Positions 15,914-25,141 of a DNA stretch of 40,158 bases are shown here, in pieces. A model generated the notes under the pieces. The model was not told the origin of the DNA. It did not search any database and saw only the letters and a program-made list of their open reading frames with translations. Made by a program: the position numbers and the translations under genes. Location: positions 1 through 40,158 of the forward strand of contig CAYLNK010000018.1 in assembly GCA_964384675.1 (NCBI GenBank). Reading direction: 5' to 3'. The stretch is from CAYLNK01 sp964384675 (GTDB taxonomy: Bacteria; Acidobacteriota; Thermoanaerobaculia; UBA5066). Each line of letters starts with the position of its first letter. The stretch's first letter is position 1.

Positions 15914-18184
15914 TCAGCTCCGGACGCCAAGGAGGCTGTACGCCGCCCCCAGCGCGAAGAGGACCGGCGTCCCGAGGGCTGCGAGGAGCGCAGGCAAGGA
16001 ACCCGTCTCACCCGCCTTGCCCAGGATTCCCTGCGAGAGCAGCACATACGATAGGCCGAGCAGGAGCCCTATCCCGACTCCGGCCGCCGCGCCCCTCTTG
16101 CCGAAGCGGAACGCGAATGGGATTCCAATGGCGGTCAGGAGGATCGTGGAGAAGAGGGTCGTGTAGCGCTGGTACATCCCGAGGGCCAGCGCTCCGGTCT
16201 CGGCTCCTGCCGCCCGACGGGCCCTGATGAACCGGAGGAGGTCCGGGGTGGTCATCTGCCTGGGATCACGAGAGACGGACCCGAGTGCCTTCGCCGCGTC
16301 CGGACACTCCTCGACGAAGGCCCCGGCATTGCGCAGGTAGAGGAGTCCCCCTCCGGGGTCTTCTGACAGGACCCACCCGATCCGCATCTCGAGGCCTCTC
16401 CCGGGTATCACCACCGCCGATTCGGCGTCGGCGCGCCGACGTAGCGTGAACCGGGCGGGGTCGAGGTCGAGCACCGAAATCTGTGTGGCGGTGCCGGTGG
16501 CCGCGTCGAACGAGTCGACGGCGTAGAAGCGCTGCCCGCTCTCTCCCCGGACCCAGGCTCGCTGGCTTCCGGCCGCCGGAGCGGGCCGCTTCAGGATTCG
16601 ATCCCGGAACCGCTCCGCTTCCGAGGCGGCTCCGGGAACCACTCGTTCGGCGAGGTACAGCAGAAAGCCGCCGGCCAGTGTCGCGACCACGAGGATGGAC
16701 GCCACCGCCCGGAGCAGAGAGATGCCGTGGGACAGGATCGCCGTCGTCTCCTCGGTGCGAACCAGGGAGGCGGTCGTGACCAGCGCGGCGAGGAGGAACG
16801 CGAACGGGACCGTGTCGACGAGGACCGGAGCCAGGAACGCCCGGTAGTAGCCGACGATCAGTGCGACCGGGGGGTTGTTCTTCGCGATGTCGTCCGAGAT
16901 CTCGAGGTAGTCGATGAGCAGGTAGAGCGCCAGAAACGAGGTCAGGACGAGAACGAACGTGCCGAGGAAACGGCGGAGGACGTACCGGTCCAGGATCGGC
17001 ATCGGCCCGTCCGAGAACCGGCGGATCGGCCCGGCGGCCCGGGCCGGTCTCGATCGCCCTCGAAAGCCGAAGGAGAACCCACCGAAGACGGGCCGATCGC
17101 GCCGCGCCCGGCGCAGCGCGAAGACCGCGAGAGCGAAGAACAGGAGGTTCGGAAGCCACATCGCCAGCCCGGGCGAGATCGCCCCGTCGATGGCACGGGC
17201 CTCCCCTGATGCGTACAGGATGTAATACCCGAGGACGATCCCGATCGACACGGCGAAGCCCGCCGCCTTGCCGCCTCGCCGGTTGACGATGCCGAGGGGG
17301 AGTCCCAGGAGCCCGAAAACCAGGCACGCGGCGGGCAGCGCGAGCTTCTTGTGGAGCTCCACGAGGGCAATCCGGCCTTCGATCGGCGTGAGTGCCTGCC
17401 GGGCGCTTTCGATCAGCTCCCCGGCGGTCTGCTCGCGAAACGGCTTGCTCGAAGGACCCGCAGGGCTCGAATCCTGGAGCAGGATTCGCTGGACCGCGAA
17501 CGCCGAACGGTCCGTCCGGGCGGGTGAGGCCTGGATCCGGTAGGTGGTCGCGTCCTCGAGCCGTAGCCAGAGCCGACCCGCGGATTCCTCGACCTCGATC
17601 CGGCCGCGCGCCGCCAGGGTCAGACTCTCCACGCTGGGATCCGACCGATCGGTCACGATCAGACCCTTCAGCTCGCGCCGGTCGAGCGAAGCCCCCTCCA
17701 CGTAGAACCTGCGGCCGGCGATTTCCTGGCTGAACACACCGGGCTGGATCCGGTCGGCGAGGACGAGCGTGGAGAGCTGTAGCTTCAGCGCGTAGAGCAG
17801 CTGGTTGGAGAACGGGACAACCAGGAGCATGAGAGCCAGGGTCAGGCCGAAGCAAGACGTGGAGAGGAGCCCGATCGGCCGGTAGAGCCTCTTCAGGTCG
17901 ACTCCGGCCGCCCGCATGGCGATCAGCTCTGATTCCGAGCTCAGTCGCCCGACACCGATGAGGAGGCCCAGCAGCAGGGAGACCGGGATCGTCAGGACGA
18001 CGATGTGAGGAATGGAGAGGCCGAGCCCACGGGACAGATCGCGTAGCGGACTCTCGCTCTGAAGGGCCAGGTCCGAGAATCGGACCGTCTCCCGGACCAG
18101 CATGAAGCCCGTGTAGGTGAAGAAGCCGATCACGGTCGGGACCGCGACCTCGCGGAGAACGTAGCGATCGAGGCGGCCGAACAC
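15914..18184 (-). CDS. LptF-LptG fusion, LPS export ABC permease
   Basis: One uninterrupted frame holds two YjgP/YjgQ permease domains. Half one starts MFGRLDRYVLRE and half two, from about residue 395, starts MPILDRYVLRRF; each is about 360-390 aa with six hydrophobic segments and a periplasmic jellyroll between the third and fourth. LptF and LptG are normally separate proteins that, with LptB, pull LPS out of the inner membrane. GTG 18184 is chosen because TAGAAT lies seven bases before it and the protein then begins like known LptF; GTG 18205 would add seven residues. It follows parB after a gap of about 100 bp. LptB and an LptC-LptA fusion are encoded at 29783-32502. Confidence 0.9.
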   Translation of the reverse strand: MFGRLDRYVLREVAVPTVIGFFTYTGFMLVRETVRFSDLALQSESPLRDLSRGLGLSIPHIVVLTIPVSLLLGLLIGVGRLSSESELIAMRAAGVDLKRLYRPIGLLSTSCFGLTLALMLLVVPFSNQLLYALKLQLSTLVLADRIQPGVFSQEIAGRRFYVEGASLDRRELKGLIVTDRSDPSVESLTLAARGRIEVEESAGRLWLRLEDATTYRIQASPARTDRSAFAVQRILLQDSSPAGPSSKPFREQTAGELIESARQALTPIEGRIALVELHKKLALPAACLVFGLLGLPLGIVNRRGGKAAGFAVSIGIVLGYYILYASGEARAIDGAISPGLAMWLPNLLFFALAVFALRRARRDRPVFGGFSFGFRGRSRPARAAGPIRRFSDGPMPILDRYVLRRFLGTFVLVLTSFLALYLLIDYLEISDDIAKNNPPVALIVGYYRAFLAPVLVDTVPFAFLLAALVTTASLVRTEETTAILSHGISLLRAVASILVVATLAGGFLLYLAERVVPGAASEAERFRDRILKRPAPAAGSQRAWVRGESGQRFYAVDSFDAATGTATQISVLDLDPARFTLRRRADAESAVVIPGRGLEMRIGWVLSEDPGGGLLYLRNAGAFVEECPDAAKALGSVSRDPRQMTTPDLLRFIRARRAAGAETGALALGMYQRYTTLFSTILLTAIGIPFAFRFGKRGAAAGVGIGLLLGLSYVLLSQGILGKAGETGSLPALLAALGTPVLFALGAAYSLLGVRS

Positions 18185-18191
18185 GGGCTGA

Positions 18192-18197
18192 ATTCTA
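18192..18197 (-). promoter_or_regulatory. candidate -10 box of the lptFG fusion gene
   Basis: TAGAAT on the minus strand (18197-18192) matches the -10 consensus at five of six bases and ends seven bases before GTG 18184. A perfect TTGACA is at 18234-18229 in an AT-rich patch (18215-18236), but it is too far from this box to be its -35 and finds no good -10 at 17 bases. Confidence 0.4.
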
Positions 18198-18285
18198 GCG
18201 GCCACGCTACGTCCGATAAGATTTATTATGTCAAATTCGCGACACCGACCCAGCCCCGGAGACTCTTGTGCGCCCGGGCGGCCTG

Positions 18286-19246
18286 CTATTCGAGAAGCGG
18301 CTCCTCGCCCCCGTCATCGGGAACGACTTCCGGCCTGGCATCGTCGTCGACCGTCGTCGGATCCGGACCGATCGTCGCCTTCCGGCGGGCGAACCTGCCC
18401 TCCCTTGCGGGGTCGATCTCACCCGACGAGATCCGGGCGGCCAGGTCCCGGATCGCCCGCAGGATCTCCGACTTCTCCCGGACTTCACCCTGAAGCACCA
18501 CCTGAATCCGGTACGGCGCCCCGTGCGGTGCATATGCCATCGAAAAGGCGCGACTCATCCCTGCCGCCGTCGATCTGACGTTGGATGTCTTCTTGGCCTC
18601 GCGGAGGGCGTCGCGATTCGATTCCTTCTGCCTGTACGCCGCGATCGCCTGCAGCTGGAGCGCTGGGTCGTCGAGGCGAGCCAGCTCTAGGAGAAAGGAC
18701 TTCGAGTTGATGTCGGCGCGCCGACACTCGTCCTTGACCGGTTCCGACATACGGGCCAGCTGGAGGGTCTCGGTGATGGTGACACGCGACTTCCCGACAG
18801 CCCGCGCCACGTCCTCATGCGTGTAGCCGTGCTTTTGCTGAAGCGCCAGGTAGCCGTCGGCTTCCTCGAACGGGTTGAGGTCCTTTCGCTGCAGGTTCTC
18901 GATCAGCGCGATCTCGAGAAGCTCGTTGTCGGGGACGTCCATCTCGATGCACGGAATCTCGGTCAACCCCGCCTCGATCGAGGCCCGATACCGCCGCTCG
19001 CCCGAGATGATCGTGAAGCGCCCGTCCTCTCGTGGCCTCACCAGGATCGGCTCGAGGACGCCCTTTTCGGAGATCGAGTGCTTGAGGTCGGAGAGATCCC
19101 CCAGGACGCTCCGTGGCTGATCGGGATTCGGGTCGATCAGCTGGAGCGGGATCTTCCGGCCGATCGGAAGCTCGTCGGCGCGAACGAGCTGATCGACGAA
19201 ATGCGAGTCATGCCTCATCCGGGAGGTCTCGGGAAGACCGCGGCGC

Positions 19247-19254
<8 letters not shown>
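18286..19254 (-). CDS. parB: chromosome-partitioning protein ParB
   Basis: ParB binds parS sites and loads onto DNA as a CTP-dependent clamp, working with ParA in chromosome segregation. The 322-aa product has the N-terminal ParB/Srx CTP-binding domain with the GERRYRA box (85-91) and the ENLQRKDLNPFEEA segment. A helix-turn-helix (DVARAVGKSRVTITETL) follows, and then a C-terminal region ending in an acidic tail. The start overlaps the parA stop by 8 bases. No strong parS consensus was found beside it. Confidence 0.93.
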
Positions 19255-20002
<748 letters not shown>

Positions 20003-20016
20003 CTCGGAGGGCGCCG

Positions 20017-20045
20017 ATGATACGGGGGGAGGGCGGTTCGATCAA
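20017..20045 (-). promoter_or_regulatory. candidate parA promoter
   Basis: On the minus strand, TTGATC (20045-20040) and TATCAT (20022-20017) are 17 bases apart and match consensus at four and five of six bases. The ATG is 14 bases after the -10, giving a leader of a few bases only. Confidence 0.5.
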
Positions 20046-20073
20046 CGAATCGCCGGAGCCAACTCCCCCGCCG

Positions 20074-20559
20074 CTACATCTTGTATTCGCCGAGCGAGTC
20101 CGGATCGGCCTCTTCCAGCCACTTCCGGAGCCGCTCCGCGTTCTGCGCCTCGGACGTCTCGTCGCCCGCGCGGCTCCTCTCCAGCACGCTGTCCTCGACG
20201 AACACGGGCGAGCCTGTTCGCAGGGCCAGGGCGATGGCGTCGGAGGGCCGGCTGTCGATCGTCACGTCGCGTCCGTCGAGCCGGAGGTGGATCTGGGCGT
20301 AGAAGGTGTTCTCGAGCAGGTTGTTGATCACGACCTGGACCACGTCGCCGTTGATCTGGTGGATCAGGTTCCGGAGCAGATCGTGCGTCATCGGCCGCGG
20401 CGTCGTGACCCCTTCCATCTGCAGGGCGATAGCGTTCGCCTCGAAGACGCCGACCCAGATCGGAAGGAAGTTCTTCTCTTCGGCATCGCGAAGGATCACG
20501 ACCGGCATGTTCGCGATCGGATCGACGATCAACGCCTTCACATCCATCTTGACGTTCAA
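20074..20559 (-). CDS. bifunctional nuclease domain protein (DUF151/BFN)
   Basis: The 161-aa product matches the BFN domain: VDPIANMPVVILRDAEEKNFLPIWVG, the GDVVQVVINNL strand, and DSRPSDAIALALRTGSPVFV. Plant members have been reported to have DNase/RNase activity; bacterial members are mostly uncharacterised. TTG 20559 is chosen as start because GGGGGA lies six bases before it and a well-formed promoter is just upstream; the ATG at 20547 is 18 bases from that site. The C-terminal tail is acidic. It is separated from miaB by 66 bp. Confidence 0.85.
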   Translation of the reverse strand: MNVKMDVKALIVDPIANMPVVILRDAEEKNFLPIWVGVFEANAIALQMEGVTTPRPMTHDLLRNLIHQINGDVVQVVINNLLENTFYAQIHLRLDGRDVTIDSRPSDAIALALRTGSPVFVEDSVLERSRAGDETSEAQNAERLRKWLEEADPDSLGEYKM

Positions 20560-20578
20560 GTCGTGTCCCCCGTACGTC

Positions 20579-20607
20579 AATCTAGGACGACGCCCACCCC
20601 TTTTCAA
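20579..20607 (-). promoter_or_regulatory. candidate promoter of the BFN-domain gene
   Basis: TTGAAA (20607-20602) and TAGATT (20584-20579) on the minus strand are 17 bases apart, matching the sigma-70-type boxes at five and four of six bases. The predicted transcript would start just before the GGGGGA ribosome-binding site (20571-20566), supporting the TTG start. Confidence 0.55.
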
Positions 20608-20625
20608 GGATCGGGCCAGGTCTCG

Positions 20626-21954
20626 TCAGGCTGGCACGCCGAGAAGGGAGTTCGGGAAACCTCGCTCGATCCGGATTGCAGCCATGCTCCCGACCGGCAA
20701 GCGGCGGGGCACATCCACGTTGACGACCCGGTTACACGGGGACCGCCCCGACGATCGGCGCCCTGCCCGATCCTCCCCCTCCACCAGCACCTCGAGGGTC
20801 TTTCCCTCGAGCCCGCGATGGAGCTCGCGCTGGATCTCCTGCTGCAGCTCCATCAGGCGTGTCAGGCGCTCGGAAGCGACCGTCGCCGGAACGTCATGAG
20901 GCCAACGAATCGCCGCGGTGTAGGGACGGGGGGAATACGTGAACGAGAAGACGCTCGAGAAGCGAACCTCCGACAGGAGCGCGAGCGTGAGAGCGAAATC
21001 CTCCTCGCTCTCCCCGGGAAAGCCGACGATCACGTCGGTCGACAGCGCGAGCCCTGGAATCGCGGCGCGAAGCTGGCAGGCCAGGTCCAGGTAGTAGGCG
21101 CGGTCGTACTGTCGCTTCATGCGGCGCAGGACGGCGTCCGACCCGGACTGCACGGGGAGGTGCAACGCCGGGCAGACCACCGGCGAATCGGCCATCGCCC
21201 GGATCAGCTTCGGGCTGAAGTCCTTCGGGTGAGACGTCACGAAGCGGAGCCGGCGGAGTCCGGGGAGCTCGCTCAGCGCCGACAGCAGGTCGGGGAAATC
21301 CTGTCCGGTCTGAGGATCCCTGAACGCATTGACGGTCTGGCCCAGGAGCTCGAGCTCGATTACCCCCTCCTCGACCAGGCGGCGCGCCTCACCGACCACG
21401 TCCGCCAGGCGCCGGTTCCTCTCGCGGCCGCGCGTCATCGGGACTATGCAGAAGGTGCAGTTCTTGTTGCAGCCCTCGATCACCGTGATCGAGGCCCGAT
21501 GAGCGACGTTGCGGGCGATCGCGCCTGGGGTGTATGCCACCTCGTCCCGGTCGAAGCCGGTCTCGCAGGGGCGATCTCCTTCGTCCACCACCCGGCGGAG
21601 AACCGCCGGGAGCATCTCGATCCGGCCCGTCCCAAGGACGAAGTCGACGTAGGGAAGCCGGCGGAGGAGGTCCTCGCCCTGCTGCTCGGCGACGCAACCG
21701 CAGACGCCCACCACCTGTGGGCCACCTTCGCGCTTCATGCGGCCGAGACGCCCGAGCCGGTCGTAGACCTTCTGCTCGGCCTTGTCACGCACCGAGCAGG
21801 TGTTGAGGAGAACGACGTCGGCGGACTCGGCGTCCGCCGCCTCGGTGTAGCCATCGCGTTGGAGCAGGCCGATGAATCGTCGACCGTCGAGCTCGTTCAT
21901 CTGACAGCCCCAGGTCTCGACGAAGACCCGGCGGCCGGGCTGAGGCGAATCCAC
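20626..21954 (-). CDS. miaB: tRNA-2-methylthio-N6-dimethylallyladenosine synthase MiaB
   Basis: This radical-SAM methylthiotransferase adds the 2-methylthio group to i6A37 of tRNAs reading UNN codons. In the 442-aa product the N-terminal UPF0004 domain supplies the auxiliary cluster cysteines Cys17, Cys53 and Cys87. The radical-SAM cluster is Cys162-x3-Cys166-x2-Cys169 (GCNKNCTFC), and a TRAM domain closes the C-terminus. ETWGCQMNELD and the motif VQSGSDAVLRRMKR favour MiaB over RimO or MtaB. The start is GTG 21954, 14 bases after the preceding gene. Confidence 0.95.
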   Translation of the reverse strand: MDSPQPGRRVFVETWGCQMNELDGRRFIGLLQRDGYTEAADAESADVVLLNTCSVRDKAEQKVYDRLGRLGRMKREGGPQVVGVCGCVAEQQGEDLLRRLPYVDFVLGTGRIEMLPAVLRRVVDEGDRPCETGFDRDEVAYTPGAIARNVAHRASITVIEGCNKNCTFCIVPMTRGRERNRRLADVVGEARRLVEEGVIELELLGQTVNAFRDPQTGQDFPDLLSALSELPGLRRLRFVTSHPKDFSPKLIRAMADSPVVCPALHLPVQSGSDAVLRRMKRQYDRAYYLDLACQLRAAIPGLALSTDVIVGFPGESEEDFALTLALLSEVRFSSVFSFTYSPRPYTAAIRWPHDVPATVASERLTRLMELQQEIQRELHRGLEGKTLEVLVEGEDRAGRRSSGRSPCNRVVNVDVPRRLPVGSMAAIRIERGFPNSLLGVPA

Positions 21955-21968
21955 TCGAAGGAGCCTGG

Positions 21969-22652
21969 CTACTTCTGCCGCAGCCAGCCCGGAGGTGTGT
22001 TCGACTTCCGTGCGTCCTCTTCGAGATCGGCCTGTGCCCCGCGAGCGGAGTCGATGTTCAGCCGCGCTTTCTTGAGGTCCTCCCGGGCCTTGTCGAGAGT
22101 CGGCTTGATCACGCCGTCCCGGTAGTTTCCGTCGCTCCAGGCGTAGAAGTCGTTCTCCAGCTTCCGGACTTCGTCCTCGAGTCGCTTGGCCTCGGCTTCG
22201 TACTTGTCCACCCGCTCCTGGGTCTTCCGTATGATGTTCCGCCAGTCGGCCTCGGTGCGCCCCTTGTCGTCCCTGGCATCGACCGACGGCAGCGGCTCGA
22301 CCTTCGAGGTCGACGATGGGGTTCCCCCCTTGGCCACCGTCTTGGGGGCGACGTTCAGGGTCCCTGTCTTGGCACCGGGACCGGCGGGACCTCCCTTGAG
22401 CGTCTCGTTCGTGATGACACCGAGTGAGCGCTTCGCCTCGGGTTTGTCGGCCTGTGACCTCCGAACGACGTCGGCCAGGGAGCTGCCCTTCGGCAGGTTG
22501 TTGGAGGGCCCACCTTCGAGGGCTCTCTTCGGCGGCGCGGGTGACGGGGTGGGTGACGGCTCCGCGGGCTGGGACGCCGATTCGGGTGCGGTCTCCTGAG
22601 CCGTCGCGGGCAGGCCCGCGACGAGCAGCACGATCGGAATGAGAGTTCTCAT
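21969..22652 (-). CDS. exported coiled-coil protein of unknown function
   Basis: The 227-aa product has a clear signal peptide (MRTLIPIVLLVAGLPATAQE). A Pro/Ser/Ala/Gly-rich low-complexity region (about 20-125) follows, and then a highly charged helix (about 130-215) with coiled-coil heptads and a TPPGWLRQ-type end. No enzymatic motif is seen. Its start overlaps the cupin stop (ATGA), and miaB follows after 14 bases, so it is part of the ptsI-cupin-miaB run. The architecture suits a periplasmic structural or tether protein, but that is inference. The longer open frame upstream is a shadow of the cupin gene. Confidence 0.8.
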   Translation of the reverse strand: MRTLIPIVLLVAGLPATAQETAPESASQPAEPSPTPSPAPPKRALEGGPSNNLPKGSSLADVVRRSQADKPEAKRSLGVITNETLKGGPAGPGAKTGTLNVAPKTVAKGGTPSSTSKVEPLPSVDARDDKGRTEADWRNIIRKTQERVDKYEAEAKRLEDEVRKLENDFYAWSDGNYRDGVIKPTLDKAREDLKKARLNIDSARGAQADLEEDARKSNTPPGWLRQK

Positions 22653-23038
22653 GGCGCTGTGGTTCCCTCCCGGCCGTATCGGTCTTCCAGGCGCACGACG
22701 TCGTCGAGCTCCGGGGTGGAGACCTCCACCAGCAGACAGGCCACGTCGTTCGCGAACATCCGGTGCTTGACGCCCGGCGTCACGTGAAACGTGTCGCCCG
22801 GCTCGAGGCTGAGAATCGAACGGACGCCATCCGCCTCGACCTCGAGCCCCAGCACGCCCTCGAGCACGTGAAGCGTTTCGTCCTTCACTCGATGGTATTG
22901 ATAGGAAAGGGTTTGACCTGGGTCGATCCGGAGGATCTTGCCTGCGTACCGCCCCCCTTCGGCGAAGATCCTCTCCTCGCCCCACGGTTTCGGGACTCTC
23001 CGGATGCCCGTGACGGCGACCTTGGTCGATTCGATCAT
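22649..23038 (-). CDS. cupin protein, mannose-6-phosphate isomerase type II-like
   Basis: The 129-aa single cupin contains RRVPKPWGEERIFAEGG, then the metal-site pattern YQYHRVKDETLHVLEG and a second motif PGDTFHVTPGVKHRM. This matches the C-terminal isomerase cupin of bifunctional mannose-1-phosphate guanylyltransferase/isomerase proteins. It may therefore interconvert mannose-6-P and fructose-6-P, though many small cupins of this type have other substrates. ATG 23038 overlaps the ptsI stop and its own stop overlaps the next gene. Confidence 0.82.
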   Translation of the reverse strand: MIESTKVAVTGIRRVPKPWGEERIFAEGGRYAGKILRIDPGQTLSYQYHRVKDETLHVLEGVLGLEVEADGVRSILSLEPGDTFHVTPGVKHRMFANDVACLLVEVSTPELDDVVRLEDRYGREGTTAP

Positions 23039-24831
23039 GATGCGTGCCTCGAGACGGACGATCCGGTCTCCGTGGAGGAGCCGAGGACCCGGACCTCCTG
23101 AGAAATGAGGGCCGCGACCTCGTCCGGTGTGCTCAGCGATAACGCGGCCCGAGCCATCCGTGCCGCTTCGCTGGCCGAGCAGCTCCGGGCGACCTCCTTG
23201 AGTGCGGGAACGCTTCGTGGCCCCATCGAGAATTCCCTGACCCCAAGACCGAGTAGAAGCAAGAAAAGTGCCGGATCAGCAGCCATCTCTCCGCAGACGG
23301 AGACTGGACGCCGCGAGCTCCTGCCGGCCTCGACGACCCGGGAGATCATCCGGAGGATCGCGGGATGGTGGGGCCGGAAGAGATCGGCCACGGTTTCGTT
23401 CGCCCGATCGACGGCCAGGGTGTACTGGACGAGGTCGTTCGTACCGAGCGCCAGGAAGTCGACCTCCGGCGCGATCAGGTCGACGGTGATCGCCGCGGAC
23501 GGAACCTCGATCATGGCGCCGAGCGGAACGTGGTCGGGAACCGCGTGCCCTTCGGCGATCAGCTCCTCCCGTGCCTCGGCGAGGAGGGTCCGCACCCGCC
23601 GGATCTCCTCGACGCCCGACACCATCGGAACGAGGATCCGCAGGTCTCCGGCGTTCGCCGCCGATAGCAACGCACGAAGCTGGGTTCGGAACATCTCCGG
23701 GCGGGCCAGGCAGAGACGGACACCCCTTAGACCGAGGACCGGGTTGGTCTCCTCGGAGCCGATCAGCTGGCGCGCGCCCTTCTTCCCCCCGAGGTCGTAG
23801 GTGCGGATGACCACGGGTCGCGGGGCGAGGCGGCGGAGCGCGTCACGGTAGATGGCCGCCTGGGCGACCTCGTCCGGAAACTCGACGCCTCCGGCCGACA
23901 GGTAGAGGAACTCCGATCGGAAGAGCCCGACACCGTCGGCGCCGTATTCGATGACGTCCTCGACCTCGACCGAGAGCTCGATGTTCGCGCGGACCGCGAT
24001 CTCCTCTCCGTCGAGAGTCCGGACCGGCGCGCCGACGCTCCGCTCCTTGAGTGAGCGCTCCCGCCGCGCCTCGAGGTCACGCCGGTCGAGGAAGAGCGAC
24101 GCCACGGCCTCCGACGGCTCTCGCCAGACCACGCCGTCGCGCCCGTCGACGATGACGTGGTCGCCATCGCCGACCGAGTCGAGCAGCTTGGGAACGGCCA
24201 CGACCGCGGGCAGCCCGAACGAGCGTGCCAGGATCGCGGCGTGAGAGGTCGACCCCCCCCGCTCGGTCGCGAAGGCGACCACGCGATCCCTCGGGATCCG
24301 CACCGCGTCGGACGGGGTCAGCTCGTCGGCGATCAGGACGATCGCCTCCCCGGCCAGGTCCTCGATCCGGTCCAGCAGCTGCTCCTCGTCCCCGAGGTGC
24401 TTCTTGAGGATCCGGGCCACGTCGTCCAGGTCCGCCGCGCGGTGGGCCAGATGCTCGTCCGGCAGGTCGCGGAACCGCGAGACGAGGGCTTCCGCCGCCG
24501 CCGACACGGCCCATTCCGCGTTCACGGACTCGCTGATGATCCGCTTCTCGATCGGGCCGAGGAACGCCCGGTCTTTCAGGAAGAGAGCGTGGGCATGGAA
24601 GATCGACGCGTACTCGGGGCCGAGACGGTCCTGGACCTGATCCGCCGTCGACTCGATCTCGCGCACCGCGGCCTCGGCGGCCCGCTGGAACCTCTCGAGC
24701 TCGTGCGGGATCGCCTCGGGCTCGAGGCTTCGACGCGGGGAGGCATCCGAGCGGGAGAGCCAGAGCACCGCCCGGCCGACCCCGACGCCCGGAGACACCG
24801 GCGTCCCGTGCAGCGAAAGCGCCCGCTTCAT
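23035..24831 (-). CDS. ptsI: PTS enzyme I (phosphoenolpyruvate-protein phosphotransferase)
   Basis: EI takes phosphate from PEP and passes it to HPr. The 598-aa product has the N-terminal HPr-binding/phosphohistidine domain with active His197 (GGSTSHAAILA). The C-terminal PEP-binding barrel contains GVGLFRSEFLY and TNDLVQYTLAVDR. There is no N-terminal GAF domain, so it is a PtsI rather than a PtsP type. ATG 24831 is chosen because homology starts at MKRALSLHGTPVSPG; the open frame further upstream is a shadow of ptsH. A TAAGAT box lies seven bases before the ATG. It is 40 bp after ptsH. Confidence 0.95.
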   Translation of the reverse strand: MKRALSLHGTPVSPGVGVGRAVLWLSRSDASPRRSLEPEAIPHELERFQRAAEAAVREIESTADQVQDRLGPEYASIFHAHALFLKDRAFLGPIEKRIISESVNAEWAVSAAAEALVSRFRDLPDEHLAHRAADLDDVARILKKHLGDEEQLLDRIEDLAGEAIVLIADELTPSDAVRIPRDRVVAFATERGGSTSHAAILARSFGLPAVVAVPKLLDSVGDGDHVIVDGRDGVVWREPSEAVASLFLDRRDLEARRERSLKERSVGAPVRTLDGEEIAVRANIELSVEVEDVIEYGADGVGLFRSEFLYLSAGGVEFPDEVAQAAIYRDALRRLAPRPVVIRTYDLGGKKGARQLIGSEETNPVLGLRGVRLCLARPEMFRTQLRALLSAANAGDLRILVPMVSGVEEIRRVRTLLAEAREELIAEGHAVPDHVPLGAMIEVPSAAITVDLIAPEVDFLALGTNDLVQYTLAVDRANETVADLFRPHHPAILRMISRVVEAGRSSRRPVSVCGEMAADPALFLLLLGLGVREFSMGPRSVPALKEVARSCSASEAARMARAALSLSTPDEVAALISQEVRVLGSSTETGSSVSRHAS

Positions 24832-24838
24832 CGTGCGT

Positions 24839-24844
24839 ATCTTA
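24839..24844 (-). promoter_or_regulatory. candidate -10 box of ptsI
   Basis: TAAGAT on the minus strand ends seven bases before the ptsI ATG; a TTGAAG lies 19 bases upstream of it. It could provide an internal, leaderless transcript of ptsI separate from the hprK-ptsH run. Confidence 0.3.
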
Positions 24845-24871
24845 CGGGACCGGCCGAGGTCCCCTTCAACT

Positions 24872-25141
24872 TCAGTCCGCCTCGTCGAACTTCCGGTCGA
24901 CCAGGTTCTCCAGCGCCGCGAGCGCCGCCGATTCGTCCGTGCCATCGGCCCGGAAGAGGAGGGGCGTTCCCTTGCTCGCCGCCAGGAGGAGCAGACCGAG
25001 GATGCTCTTGCCGTCGACCTCGTCACCGTCCTTGGTCAAGGTGATCTTCGACTGGAACCCCCCCGCCGTGTGGACGAGCTTCGCCGCCGCGCGCGCGTGG
25101 AGACCGAGGCGGTTCTTCAGCGTGATCGTCTTCTCGATCAT
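24872..25141 (-). CDS. ptsH: phosphocarrier protein HPr
   Basis: The 89-aa HPr has catalytic His15 in NRLGLHARAA and the regulatory Ser46 in GKSILGL. It can therefore be phosphorylated by both EI (His) and HPr kinase (Ser), and hprK is four genes upstream (26453-27475). ATG 25141 overlaps the EIIA stop by 4 bases. Presence of Ser46 with HprK argues for HPr rather than the NPr paralogue of enteric bacteria. Confidence 0.95.
   Translation of the reverse strand: MIEKTITLKNRLGLHARAAAKLVHTAGGFQSKITLTKDGDEVDGKSILGLLLLAASKGTPLLFRADGTDESAALAALENLVDRKFDEAD

Noticed and set aside
17000..17050. Possible missed gene boundary between lptF and lptG
   Set aside because: The frame is continuous across this region and the internal ATG at 17002 has no good ribosome-binding site, so a fusion is the simpler reading.
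18205..18240. Replication origin in the AT-rich patch beside parB
   Set aside because: The patch is only about 25 bp and no cluster of DnaA boxes (TTATCCACA-like) was found around it.
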